A stretch of DNA of 64,000 nucleotides from the NCBI GenBank assembly GCA_000697055.1, contig JNDT01001341.1, positions 1 to 64,000 of the forward strand, read 5' to 3'. This DNA is from Saksenaea vasiformis B4078 (lineage: Eukaryota > Mucoromycota > Mucoromycetes > Mucorales > Saksenaeaceae). Below, in pieces: positions 35,940-50,069 of this stretch (positions within the stretch are counted from its first letter, which is position 1; the number at the start of each line of letters is the position of its first letter). The notes under the pieces are model-generated. The model searched no databases and had not been told where the DNA came from. It saw nothing but the letters and a program-made list of their open reading frames with translations. The position numbers and the translations under genes are program-made.

Positions 35940-36672
35940 ATGATCGTGACATCATGTTCCCATGGCGCATTGGCATGGAGAAGATCGGCTTCTCTGGCCA
36001 CTAGCATACGCTTATTCAAGACTTCTTCTACCAATCCTTCGTCTTGTTGTCATAAACAAAAACAAGCCGAGCCGGTTTCTATGACCAAGCTTCAGTTTTG
36101 GTCTGATCCAGTGACATGGCAGCGCACCAGAGTCAACACACTGAGGTAAAAGGAAAAAAAGGAAAGGTTAAACGTTTGCGAGAGCATTAAAACAAAAGCA
36201 TGCATCGGAACGAAGATGTCTTATTGGGTGTACCACTGGCGATTTCTCAACCATGTGGTATTTGCAACTTAATTATCCTACGCTATCCCCTGTGGTTTGC
36301 ACAGCTGCAGCGATGGTAAAAAAAAAAAAAAAGGACACAGATATTTCTGCAGACGTGATAATTTAAAGTCATTGGTTTATGTAGGTGGCGGGCATATCCA
36401 CCTCCTTGGTTCTCGAAACGGTCCTTTTACGACGTTCGATGGGAGTACCCTATTTCGATGCTTTCAAGGCTGCGATGGGTATGAGTTTTGCATCGATGTG
36501 TGCAATGGAATTGGCAGAAAATGTCGTTGATTGGCACCTCACGGGAGGTCAAGTGGCCTTTCATGATCCAAATTTTTGGCTTGCAGCAGCTGCAAGCACG
36601 GCAGCGGGATTTTCCGTTCCGTTACCCTACAATTACTGGCGCCTAAAAGCACTAGGCAAAGCATGTCATTAA
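35940..36672 (+). CDS. DUF4396-domain membrane protein
   Basis: Three exons: 35940-36145, 36216-36315, 36385-36672; about 197 residues. The N-terminus is Ser/Arg-rich (RRSASLATSIRLFKTSS), compatible with a mitochondrial presequence. The DUF4396 hallmark TLRCLIGCTTGDF is created by the first splice. It is followed by hydrophobic helices (VAGISTSLVLETVLL, then AAMGMSFASMCAMELAENVV) and a last pair around FWLAAAASTAAGFSVPLPYN and YWRLKALGKACH. The family is a small multipass membrane protein of unknown function found in bacteria and fungi. Mitochondrial location is inference only. Confidence 0.85.
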
Positions 36673-36892
36673 AGTTGGCTTTTTTTCCCCTTCTTTTCAA
36701 GCGAGACGTATGGGAAAATAGTTTCCTTCTGTAAACATTGAGATTTGCATTACGAAGGAAAAAGTGGGTTTATAAACAAACCACAAAGCAAATGTTATAT
36801 ATTTTTCTTAACTTTGCGGGGGAAAAAAGACAACGAGGAGAGCTATTTACAATGCCAAGAAATTTGTAATGATATTATTATTATTGTTGTTA

Positions 36893-37201
36893 TTAATGGG
36901 GTGTATGTTTGTAGAGTTGTTGGTGGTTGGCAAGGTTGCCAGGTGAATGAAAACGTCGTTGACAAATATCACATCGTAAAACGGTGGAGCGGTGATGTTG
37001 TAGTATCGGTAAACGCCAACCTAAAGACATGGCGAACGATGATGCAGTGGATGACGATCGCGCAGTGGTTGCAGAAGCCATGAATTCCTCTTCAAATTCG
37101 TCGAGTGGCCATTCGCTGTGATGGTGATGGTGATAAGTGGCGTGGTTACTATAGGCGGACAAAAACGGAGAAGTATTCATTTGAAGTTGGCTGGTCATCA
37201 C
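36893..37201 (-). CDS. small single C2H2 zinc-finger protein
   Basis: A single-exon frame of 102 residues starting MMTSQLQMNTSPFLSAYSNH, with a His run, an acidic patch (EWPLDEFEEEFM), a Ser/Thr/Ala-rich linker and one C-terminal C2H2 finger, CDICQRRFHSPGNLANHQQ then LYKH (C-x2-C-x12-H-x5-H). The protein ends six residues after the finger. A lone finger with an acidic region suggests a small nuclear regulator, but DNA binding by one finger is not assured. It converges on the DUF4396 gene, 220 bp away. Confidence 0.7.
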   Translation of the reverse strand: MMTSQLQMNTSPFLSAYSNHATYHHHHHSEWPLDEFEEEFMASATTARSSSTASSFAMSLGWRLPILQHHRSTVLRCDICQRRFHSPGNLANHQQLYKHTPH

Positions 37202-40200
37202 TGTGCGATAAAATCATGCACATGAAAAAGATGTTGTAGAGTGGAAAAAGAATGCGAGTCAATTTAAAGGTTTTTTTTTCTGAGATGTGTGATACGAAAC
37301 AATCATTCTGCAGGCCCACTGTGGGAAAATAAGGGGATGTTTTGGTAATGCCACCTTTTTGTGCAGTATCATCCATTCAGGTTTAGCGTCATTTTCTTTT
37401 TTTTGTCTAACGACCCTCTTTTCCCTTTCAACTAACCCATTATAATGAAATCAGAAACAATGAAGATGATGCAATTTTTGGTAGTGTTGTATCATTATGG
37501 GTTATGTTCAATTCATAATAATAATGAGGAAATTCTTTCATACCATGCTGAGTTAATCGGTGTTCAGTTGTCTCTCCACTTTTTCTGTGTTTTGAGTTAA
37601 TTATAGCATAAGATTTCTGAAACCTTGAGAGACTCCTTGGAAACTTTTTTGTGACGGGGAAGAGAGAAGAGCCAAGCGAACCGGATAAATGTTTCAAAGT
37701 AAAAAAAAAAAAAGAGCTACTCTCTCCCTACTTTGAACAATGGACGCGTGGCTTTCGCCAGATCGCATCAGTCCAATTAGCTTGGCATATCTTTCGGTTC
37801 TCCCCATTTAGAGAACATTCTAACCGAATAGCGTTTTCATTTTGCACAAAGTGATTCTGGGCTCTTTTTTCTCTGTCCCGCCTATCTGATTGGCTTCTCC
37901 CATTCCCTGTTCGGCCTCAATTCCGTGTTTTCCATTCTTCTCTTCCAAATTCGTCTAACATGCAGTAAAAACTTATATGGGCACCTTTTTTTCCAATACG
38001 TATGCTATGGTATTCCCCCCCCGCCAGTAACAGCATAATATGACTTCATGTCTAAGAATGACTTTGCCGTGTTTCAGAAAACCTCACCAACATTTCTGCT
38101 TTTTTTTTTCGATCGAGACTATGCCTCTTTCGTCCAATAGCATTGTACTCTGAGAAGAAACAACTTTCCATGGTGTGATTTTTTAAATATTTTTATCCGG
38201 GGAAAACGGGGATCCCTTATCGTTATGCAAACTTTTGTCAAAAGAACAATAACATCCGTTTGGCTTATCTTATTCGAATAAGCATTTTGACTGGCGTCTG
38301 TTTGTTGCTAGATAGGGATCGATATGGAATTTAGGATGATCTAGATAGCAGTTATTTGACCTTTTTATTATGCAAACATATCGGACCTGCTGTTGACACC
38401 AGTAAAGCAACGCCCCACGTTACACTGAAAAAGAGAAACCATCGCTCGTTGATATTCATTCCAAAGTTTACAACCACTTCATTGTGGCACGCGAAAATCA
38501 AGTAGTACCTCCTGACCGATGTTACTGATAGGAGTGGTGTTCCGTGCTCCAGCATTGAACGATGGAATGTCTGATTCTGCAAAACACCGAAGCTATGGCC
38601 GATCAGTATCTGGAATTCAAAAGCATAAACTGCAAAACAAACGGGCCTTGATAGTCGGGTTACACCGAAGCAAGTCGATCAAAGAATAGAGCCAGACAAC
38701 TTCAACCAATTGATGTCTTCATTCCAACTTAGTATATACATCATTTATAATGTAAATGACACGACTCTTCCCAAACAACGGTGCTTATACACAGAAGAAA
38801 TAATTGACCCGGTGTTGGTGCAACAGGTTCACTACGACGAAAATCTTACTGACTAAATATTCTCTACTGCATATTCGTTACAATTGCAACAGGCTATTCC
38901 GTCAAGCCTACTATAATAGGGATCTATGACACCATCAATTCATGCTAGGCTGTATATCCTTCCTTCTCATGATTTAGCCTTCTCTTTTCCTCACCTAAAT
39001 AGCCCCCTCTTCAAATAACCGAAGAATGGGCGGAACAGTCACTGCAATAAGTTGCGGCAGTTTGGTAGAAATTGAAGCTACTGTCTTTTGGAAAATGAAT
39101 TTGCAAAGACTTTGAATAGGAAATGCATTTTCTTTATGGCTTCCATTAAACCGTCGTATGCAATATTTACTCGTCCCAACTTCATTCGAATTACCCTTCT
39201 TTGCTATTATTTGTCCTTTTGCGTCTTGTGCAGCCTAGGACATTGTCTTCTTGGGATAAGTGAATATCAAATCATTTATTTGATCCCTGAAGAAGTGTTA
39301 TGACACGGTCTTCTGCATGGAATTGACGATCTGAATACTAATATCCGTAGAAGCTCGGAGATCTCGCTCGATAGATTTTGAGGAACCAGTTGATAAATTT
39401 CACGGGTTCTCGTCGAATGCTCAACTTAATGGTATGGGGACGTTCAGGAATGCCAATATCAGTGCCTCAAATCTGTCCAGATTCATATCACTAGCACGTA
39501 AACTACTTTGGATTTTGCCACTCGCAGAATCCGTTTTTACCTCGGCAACACATGAGAACTAAAACCTGTAGGGACATATGTAGTGTCAAAATGTGAACGT
39601 GATTGTCACATATGTCAAAAGTGTATGCGAGATCTGCTGAAACAGCTACCTGGGAAGTTGGCATAACTTCTTTGCAGATGGCGTCCTTATCCGATCGGAC
39701 ATTTGGCATGACTAGCTGCCGCATTCGCCGAGGGCCGCCTTTTTTTATATTTACTTTCCATGCGGGAAACCCTCGTGATGTTTGTCAGCTGACAGGTTCT
39801 ACTTGTAAACGAGCATTCTCGGTACCGCTGTGTTTGCTTACCAGTAAACCTTATTTGCAGTTTTCAATCAGAGCTGAAGCATTTTAAATGAATCGTAATA
39901 CGACAGTGGAAACATTCGCCTTAATGCTCAACAAATCGATGGACGTCTCTCAAGCGAGTAGAGGCCATCCTTGGTTTGGTTAGTTAGTAATATCAGAAAC
40001 TTCTTTCCTCGATGACAGTTTACCAATGTACATACCAAACGTACTGTTCTCGCCGAACGTTCCTCCTTGCAAATCAGAAGAAAGAAAGGTGGCATAGTTG
40101 CGCGCAAAATGTAAGCATAGTAATTCCTGGAAAGCGAGACAAATCCTAAGCTTGAACGGCTGCAGGCTCTAGCCATCATCCGGAGAGGTCATGGTCTCGT

Positions 40201-41589
40201 CGTCACATGAAAGGGTCAAGTAAAAAGGCAAGTCCGCGTAAATATTTCGTATTTCCCTGAGAGATAGTGCCTTGGAAATTGACGATAAGTGATATTCACA
40301 CAGCCAAAGATATCGCCATTCGTAATATGCGCTTTAATGGAGGCAAGAAGCAGGTAATCCCCCTTTCCCTAATGCTATTGAATGTAAGACCTTAGCACAC
40401 CGTGACAGTTGCAACTTTTATGACTTGTTATAAAAGAAGGAAGAACGGTTTGTTATTACTGCCCTCCGCAGAAAAATTAAAAATGGCAGGGTAATTCTTA
40501 AGAAGAAAGGGTTTCGTCCTAAACAGCATAGAAGCAGCAAAGCAGGCCAGGGATAATTGTTCCTCTAGCATCTTCGGCCGGCAACATCAACAACCATTAC
40601 GAGCGGCATCCACCTATAAGACGTTGAGAGCTACAGAGTAATAGCGACGACACTTGGTAAATTTCAAACACATAGTTTTTCTACGCAAACAGACATTTCA
40701 TTTATGGAATCATGATGATGATATGATCAACATGAAATAAAAGGCGGTCGAAATGTACAATGTCATATAAGTTTGGAGCGTAGGACTAAATTTTTGCACT
40801 GACAATGTAAATGGTAGGTTAATCTAACATGAACTTGACGTGGTGAAATTATTGATGACCCTATATCGTCCGACAAAAGCTTTCCGTAGTATTTTTCACA
40901 AAGGTTAAAGACAGATAGCGTGTAAGTCAAGCCTTTGATCTAGTGGAGAAAAGAAGCCGTTTTCATCCCTTGAAAGTGCCTATTGGTCAGTATTGTAAAC
41001 ACTTGTTTGATATCAGAATGCTAACAAGACAAGACACGCGTCATTGTTCATTAAGTATAGCTGATATATGGCTAAACAGCTACACACAAAAAGACGTGCT
41101 ATATTGATACCACGTGTACAGAAATCAACACCCCAAGAGAGCTGGCATAAAGGAGATGGTAGAAGGCATAAAGGCTTCCACACACCTCTCTCACACAGTT
41201 ACCGTTGTAATATGTGTACCGGACCATTGCTCCAATCAGGTGCGTACTTGCTTAACAACTTCCTTTTTCAAGGCGGATCATAGACAATTCGGTTTTCTGC
41301 ATGAGCACACGAACAAAATAGTAATTCACCGTCAGTTGCAAGTTCCAATCCGCCAAAAGCTTCAAGACACTCGAAATAAAGAATTTTGGTTAGCTTTCCA
41401 AAATAAATAGGTCTGTCCTTAATAAAAGCTTTAGTTAACTTTGCAGATACTGTTGGACCATCAGTCAGTTGCACATAGTTGACCATCTTCTTGCGGTAGC
41501 TATTTGGCGTTTTTCTTGCCGAAGGCGGTAATCCATTCGGTATAAAGGCCAATGACATGACGCTACTTGCAGCGCTTCATTGCAAGCAG
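37202..41589. other. gene-poor region
   Basis: Short scattered frames only, none with motifs or consistent splice phases. Poly(A) and poly(T) tracts are common. The first few hundred bases should contain the C2H2 gene promoter. Confidence 0.45.
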
Positions 41590-42725
41590 GATGCAACACC
41601 ACCTACTACCATCGGCCGATGGCGCACCTAATAGATTCCTTGGTCATTCATCTCGACCCTTTATCCCGAAGCAACTGAAAACAAAGCTCTCCACGACACT
41701 GATGCAATCTTTGCTGAATGCAACATGTCACTCAGTGACTTTGAGGAGATGCCGCAGTCAGTTCCTCGCACCAAACTTGTTATCCATCCTTTAGCTATCG
41801 GAGAAATTAAACAGCCACAATGTGAGTGAGATCCTACGACGTGCACCTCGACAGGTTGCTTTGCTTAATGAGAGTCAGCTGTCCATATTCCACACAATCG
41901 TTGCTGACGCTGAGCAAAATATGGTAGATAACCCTTCAGCAAGGCTCTTCGTTGTCGATGGCCCACAGGAACAGGAAAAACCTTCCTTTACAACGCACTG
42001 CTTGACCATTACCGCCCGCAAAGAAAAATCGCAGTGGCTGTTGCAACCTCTGGCATCGCTGCATTACTGGTACATGGTGGACATACAGCACATTCTCGAT
42101 TTAAAATCCCAGTCTTGGGCCTACATGAGCATTAAAGCCGTAACATCAGGATCCTGTCTGATCAGGCGCAAGTGCTACAAGAATCTATCATTGTTCTTTG
42201 AGATGAGGCACCCATGGCTCATCGTCACGCCATAGAAACTGCTGATCGGCTATTCCGAGACATCATACGTGCAGAGGATAGGCCTCTCGAGCAAGTTCCT
42301 TTTGGTGGCGAGGTCATTGTGATGGGTGGTGGTTTTGTCAAACTCTGCCGGTGACTCCTCGCGCTTCCCGACCTCAGATCGTTAATGCCACAATCAAGCG
42401 TTCTGCTCTCCGGCGGTATGTACAAACTCTGTCGTTGACAGAAAATATGCGAGTGAGGCGGGCAGCAGCAGAGGCAGGTGCTACCTCGCTCAATGAGTTC
42501 TTTCAGTACCTGTTACGTGCGGGTAATGAAGATGCTTCACTTGTAGAGCACTATTCAAATGATAGTGCAAATGACTAAATTTCCCTTCGTGAAGAATAGT
42601 GTCGTACAATTGACGACATCGATGATATTATTCACACAACGTGGCCAGCTCTGAGTGAGCACGCTCCAATAAATAGGCGTGATTTTGTCCGAAGAGCTGT
42701 CCTTGCCCCATGGAACAGCACGGTC
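41590..42725 (+). pseudogene. decayed Helitron PIF1-like helicase (RepHel C-terminal part)
   Basis: Conserved Helitron helicase blocks appear in order but in changing frames. These are ALHDTDAIFAECNMSLSDFEE, NESQLSIFHTI, a Walker A segment around 41975 (TGTGKTFLYNALLDHYRP), KIAVAVATSGIAALLVHGG, a Walker B block in which the usual W before DEAP is a stop (about 42202), HRHAIETADRLFRDIIRAED, GGEVIVMGG, QTLPVTPRASRPQIVNATI and LSLTENMRV. Frame breaks lie near 41820, 41970 and 42335. The N-terminal Rep part was not found. The protein would unwind DNA during rolling-circle transposition; this copy is inactive. Confidence 0.85.
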
Positions 42726-45700
42726 AGTAGGCAGAATTTTTTATTAATCGTGTTGTAGTACTATGTGACCAATGAAGTGATACGGAACAATACCAGGTAT
42801 AGGCTTTTAGTTGGTGGCATAAAACTATTACGCGATGCGGCGAATATCATAGGCCATAATTCTATGAGTCAATATTGCATCTGCCTATGGCATCGTGTAA
42901 GGTCCAGCTGATGATAAAAAATTTATCTGTGTGTTGGATGCTCGCGACCCAAGTGATATATTGATCCAAGAAGAGGCTTGGATTGAAAATCTTCTCATCC
43001 TTTTCTCTCCTACTGTTCACCCGATGTTTTGTCCTGCAGAATTAAGAAATGCAGCTGTCCAAAGGGTTGACAGGAAGGCCCAGAGTCAAAGAATTAGGCG
43101 GGAGCATGTGCGAGCGATATCTGAACGAAGCATTCGAGAATCGCTTAAGAAAGATGATAATTTCGGTCGTGGAGGGTGAGATTACTTCTTCGTAGCAGAT
43201 CATCATCGGTCTTTTAATACCTGATCTAGCAGAGCAAATCGATAGCAATTTTGATCTCCAAGAATTCTTAACCCAAAATCATTTGCAGGTTCTACATACC
43301 TAACTTCCTTTCTTCTTCTAACCGTTAGCAAAATACTAGCAAGCCCAAAGCTTAACAGATCTTGCAGAATCGTTGAAACTGAATCATATGCCGCCAGAAC
43401 CAGGAGGCTTGACGTCTGTCGCAAATACCGTTAATCGTCAATATGCAATCAACCTGAGCGACATGTGGTCCACCCGGCCGTCCCTTCACAAAGATACTTG
43501 AATACGTTCGTCGAATATTGTTACGACTACATCTTGCCTCCTGCAGGGAAGCGAAGCGGTATGAAAGCCTATAAAAAGGCAGAGATGAAGCAAAGGCAAA
43601 AAGAGAACGGAATAGCGGGACGAACCCTGGTAATACGGATAGCAAACAGGATCCTGACAAGGTCTGCTACGACACTGTTGTCCAGTTCCAGTATGCTAAA
43701 TTATTTCCTCTTTAAATTCCTGCTGTTAAATACCTTCGATTTTACGGGATTTTTCCTATGAATCTGCGTCTATTTGAAATTATTCGACGCTACTTCCAGA
43801 TGAAATCTGCGTTTTCAAGTACGTATCTTTACGTTCATCCAATGCACAAACCGCATGACACAATACAAGGTGCACTATCTTACGTAAACGCTTATGTTTA
43901 CTTGCTACAAAGAACAGATTTCCTAGGGGCCATACCTAATCCGAACCGCACTTTTTGGAGCCATAACTTTCACAAGCGCACACCCACCGAAACTACCCTA
44001 AAACTTATTGATCTCCGGGCCGAGAATTTGGTATGGCTCCTAAGAAAAAGGAAAATGAAATACTTTCGTACTACGTCCTTCGCGAACTGGACAATTGCTG
44101 ATGCTATAGATTCACATTCTCGCGAACAGCCTGAACGATCAAGCAGGGAGATCAAAGGATTTGTGTGCAAGGATTTGCGAGAGATTGCAAATCAATCTAC
44201 TGTTCCTGGCAAGATTTCAAAAGCGAAAGAATTGCTAGAATCCAGCAGAAAGACTGGGATGTCCACTAGCACATCGAACGCATCAGAAGTGGTCAAGAAC
44301 TTTAATGATTTTCGACATTGCAATTTCATGAAATCGACGAACACATACAGCGCAACCTCTCTAATTTCAAAACCCTATAATTTCAAACCCCGGTTTTTTC
44401 AAGAAAACTGGGGTCCACCGCCAGAAAACATAGAGTACGTTTTCAAATCCTCTGTAATATCAATTTCAAGCCTGAAAAGGAGGTTGAATCTCTTGTCGGG
44501 GGAGGTTTAGTGCTCAAAGCTATACTAATCCCCTTGATCCTTTGCAAAATATGATGTAATACCTCCTCATCAGGAAAATCTATCATTGTGTCAATGCGAA
44601 ACAGTTGATCTTTTAAGTGGAAATGCAACGTCTCTCTCTCCCGCAGGTTTTGGTGTATGTCATCATTCACAATCTCCTCGTCCCTGTATCAGTGAATATG
44701 TCTTATTCAGTTCTTGTATCAACAGTATCAACAGTATCCTCTTCTTCATCACGCCCGAAGCGATACTTGTACCTACTTTCGAGTCATTCTCTTCTATTCT
44801 CATTACTGAAATAACGGCCACTGTTTCTTACACCCCGACAATGGCACTTGTTCCAACCGAGAATAGTTTTTCATCAATGGCGGTACTACGGAGAACGCAA
44901 CGCATATTCACGCACAAGATACCATCCATCATGGAATGCATAGTAGGACAATGCGACAGCGGAGTAAGCCCTGAATTATATACCATTACGAAAGAGAAAT
45001 CTTCTTTTACATTACATTTACTTGCTTTATTCCATGAACTTTGGCTTCCCAAGCCTTGTATGGTGCTGGTAACAATTTCAACTAGATTCTGTTGGTCTCC
45101 ATACCATAGTATAATAAATCAATCGATTGGGTGACTATCGATGCTTCTCAATGGCTGCAGCGAGGATCAGCAACGTCAAGAAAATTCTTCCTTGTGGCAT
45201 GCAAGGGTTCCCTTATATGCGCTTCAATACAATACACGATATTTGCTATGTTTGGCTGTATTGTTGAAAACAAACAAGAGTGCTTTCCATTCCATGAAGT
45301 AATATGGCAACTTCACTAAGTGAATTTAACGTGTACGAAGCATAGCAACGTTCTTCGTAGGTCAATGTATGAATTGCTTCTCCGCATGAATAAAGGGAAC
45401 AGGAAAAACCATAAAGAGTGCATGTTACGATTGAAAAAGCTGTGGTTTTATAAAAAAAAATATTTTCATCGATGTTTCTGGCATCAAAAGGAATAGACAG
45501 GGGAAGAGATCATAAGATTCCATATTAATGATGGATAATCCTTGGGAAAATCGGGCAACTTCGGACTCGCTGAATTTTTTCGGTTATAGGTTTGGACCCT
45601 ACCAATTTGAACTAAGTTGTTGGTACTCTTTCATGTAGACGATTATCTATCACTATAGTTTTCTCATTGGGTGATTGTTGAGCAACATGGTTACAGTTGA

Positions 45701-46276
45701 TCGTGTATTTGTTTGGGAGAACGCATTTCCAATCGTGTTACCGTGAGAGAATTAAGTCCATCGGAATTAAATAAGCGTAGTTTCCCTTAAACAGTAGGAT
45801 GTATCGTGCGTAAGTAACTAATTACCATAGTATCTTCTATAGAATAAAGCAATATATTTTCCGTAGATGTCGTCGTCTAAAAGAAATAGATGCTGCATTT
45901 GTATAAAATGAAAGAATACTTTTGACGGTAGAACGATCAACCGGACAGTGACGCTATGGATTCAGATATGAAACCACGAACCAATAAACGACGATTGTGT
46001 TGTAGAATGCGTACGCTTTTGTTCGTATACAAACCCCGTCTCCGGAGACTAGAGTCTATTTAGTAGTTGTACAAATAGTTGCAGGGTTATAGAATAGACA
46101 ATAAACAGTGAGTCAATGATAAGTAAGAAAAGATGGAAAAAGAAAGGGACAAAGTATGAGTCAAATTCAATTCGTTATGAATCAGTTAGACTTTCTTTTT
46201 CTGTTGTTTTTTCGAGCCAGTGACGGTTGGTTTACTCAGCCGCCGCTCAAAAAATTTTACGAGTTCGGTGGTGCCT
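42726..46276. other. gene-poor region after the Helitron remnant
   Basis: Contains further protein-like scraps (for example a basic frame at 42931-43179), possibly transposon debris, the orphan frame at 43758-44510 listed separately, and the promoter side of the mtHsp70 gene. Nothing else supported. Confidence 0.4.
43758..44510 (+). CDS. orphan 250-residue open frame, unrecognised
   Basis: An uninterrupted frame of 250 codons starting MNLRLFEIIRRYFQMKSAFS. It is Lys/Arg/Ser-rich and shows no signal peptide, membrane segment or domain I know; one stretch reads RAENLVWLLRKRKMKYFRTT. An intronless 750-nt frame is unusual for this window, where real genes of this size are heavily split, which fits either a mobile-element relic or chance. 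It lies in repeat-rich DNA 1 kb after the Helitron fragment. Confidence 0.3.
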   Translation: MNLRLFEIIRRYFQMKSAFSSTYLYVHPMHKPHDTIQGALSYVNAYVYLLQRTDFLGAIPNPNRTFWSHNFHKRTPTETTLKLIDLRAENLVWLLRKRKMKYFRTTSFANWTIADAIDSHSREQPERSSREIKGFVCKDLREIANQSTVPGKISKAKELLESSRKTGMSTSTSNASEVVKNFNDFRHCNFMKSTNTYSATSLISKPYNFKPRFFQENWGPPPENIEYVFKSSVISISSLKRRLNLLSGEV

Positions 46277-46286
46277 AGAAAGTTCT
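46277..46286 (+). promoter_or_regulatory. candidate heat-shock element upstream of mtHsp70
   Basis: The sequence AGAAAGTTCT contains inverted nGAAn/nTTCn units, the core of a heat-shock factor site, and sits 79 bp upstream of the mtHsp70 ATG. Two perfect units is a minimal site. The position before an Hsp70 gene makes it credible; it may lie near or after the transcription start. Confidence 0.45.
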
Positions 46287-46364
46287 TCAGCACCCCGGCT
46301 TTTTAATAGGTTCAATTTTTCTCAGCAAAGGACTTGTTCTTCCCTCTCTTTCTTTGTTGATACC

Positions 46365-48523
<2,159 letters not shown>

Positions 48524-48728
48524 AGAAAAAAAGAACACCTTACAGACCAATCGCCGAGAAAATAAAAAGTAGACGTTCATGTAATAGACATTTTTTATCT
48601 ATATCTTCACACACCCCTTTCCAAAATAAAAACTTGTCCACAACCACCACGTCGAATAAACGTTGTGGACTTCTGTAAATGTATACAAAATACAAACAAG
48701 CAGTGTGTCTTTCTTTTCCTTTTTTTTT

Positions 48729-50069
48729 TTACTCGTCCCATCGCAAAAGTTGATTTGGATAATTGGTTTGTCGTAGAAAGGGAGGACGTGCTTTCCATCG
48801 ATCGCTGCGACGTTCACGACACGCTCCACAGTACCATTTTCTGCGCTGTTTACCCGTGGGAGAAAAAAGTGATGCCCTGCAAGTCGGTGACCCGCAAACG
48901 CGACGCAGTAAATCGCAATGATGACAACGGATAGTCTGCCATCGCGTCATCTCTGGACGATCATTTCGGTTTACTGAAACACAGCAGACACGATAGCATG
49001 CTAGACAAAGCACACTTGTACATTGAAGGCATCGACATTGGACACAAGCCATGGTTGTCATGGTGCCACAAGCCTTGCAAGCGGACTTTTCGCTCACCGC
49101 CACATTTTTGTAACACAGCTGGCAGGGTTCAACATCCATCTTGACGGAAGCGGTTGGATCGTCTGTCTCGGTGATCTGGATAAACCGGGCCAAGGAATCT
49201 GGCAACCATGCTGGTCTGAAAATTTGTTGATCCAGCAAATTGTTATCGCGCGCCACCATCAGCATGCGAGACCGCAGAAGCAACCAAAACTGGTATAGCG
49301 CATAGTGATCTTCGCTTAGTTCCTCCAAAGGATGATGATGAGCATGACGGACCGTTTCATCTAGTTGTTCTGGTTGGTAAGCCGTATAAAATGGAAAACT
49401 AAGGAGCGTCTGCTTGATTTCACCATAGCAGTACATTTCGTGGCCATAGGACTTGTAATGACGTTCGCTCGGAAAACAACCCCGAATTTCTAATTGACAG
49501 AGTTTACGCAACGAGGGAGCATAAACGTCATTCCGAGAACCTAACGCTTTCGGTGGCACACAAATCACACTTTCCTCCTCGTCTTTGAGCGATTTGTTGT
49601 CTCTTCTTCGTGTAGCAGCCTTTAGGAGACTCAGAATCTGCCAGCAATCAATCTGAGAACAGTGGGCCACAGACAGATGTTCCAATCGAGGAAGATAGCG
49701 CAAAACCATTCCCAATGTACCGAAATCAAGAATTGTGCTGTTATCAAACCTTGCAGTCCGAACCCGAACATGAAAACGGAACGTGACAAGGAAGCACAGC
49801 AGGCTGTACAACAGAACCGGGTTAAACTGCACGTGTGGGTCAAGGAACAACGTGTCCCAGAGCCGCGGCGTATCCACCGACAGTTGCCGGAATCGTCCCG
49901 AGACAAGTGTCATTCGGTAAAGTGAGACACTGTCAAGTCGATCATAGATCTGAAGAATGATCTCTGTGGGGACCATGTCAAGAAAACAATTGCTAGTTGC
50001 CGCTGTATCTTTGGACATAGCTCGATGCAGTTTTCGGATCCATCTCCGGATTGGATGCTTTACATGCAT
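48729..50069 (-). CDS. F-box protein with C-terminal Cys-rich (zinc-binding-like) region
   Basis: A single-exon minus-strand gene of about 446 residues if it starts at MHVKHPIRRWIRKLHRAMSK; the frame is open 33 codons further upstream. An F-box spans about residues 29-75 (FLDMVPTEIILQIYDRLDSV, then LYRMTLVSGRFRQL and RLWDTLFLD). The middle resembles irregular leucine-rich repeats (LRYLPRLEHLSVAHCSQ, LRKLCQLEIRGCF). The last 120 residues hold several CxxC pairs: EPCQLCYKN, SACKACGTM, ACVQCRCLQC, CLACYRVCC, IRCHHCDLL, WYCGACRERR. F-box proteins recruit substrates to SCF ubiquitin ligases; the Cys-rich tail probably binds zinc but matches no finger class I can name. It converges on mtHsp70, 205 bp away. 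Confidence 0.82.
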   Translation of the reverse strand: MHVKHPIRRWIRKLHRAMSKDTAATSNCFLDMVPTEIILQIYDRLDSVSLYRMTLVSGRFRQLSVDTPRLWDTLFLDPHVQFNPVLLYSLLCFLVTFRFHVRVRTARFDNSTILDFGTLGMVLRYLPRLEHLSVAHCSQIDCWQILSLLKAATRRRDNKSLKDEEESVICVPPKALGSRNDVYAPSLRKLCQLEIRGCFPSERHYKSYGHEMYCYGEIKQTLLSFPFYTAYQPEQLDETVRHAHHHPLEELSEDHYALYQFWLLLRSRMLMVARDNNLLDQQIFRPAWLPDSLARFIQITETDDPTASVKMDVEPCQLCYKNVAVSEKSACKACGTMTTMACVQCRCLQCTSVLCLACYRVCCVSVNRNDRPEMTRWQTIRCHHCDLLRRVCGSPTCRASLFSPTGKQRRKWYCGACRERRSDRWKARPPFLRQTNYPNQLLRWDE

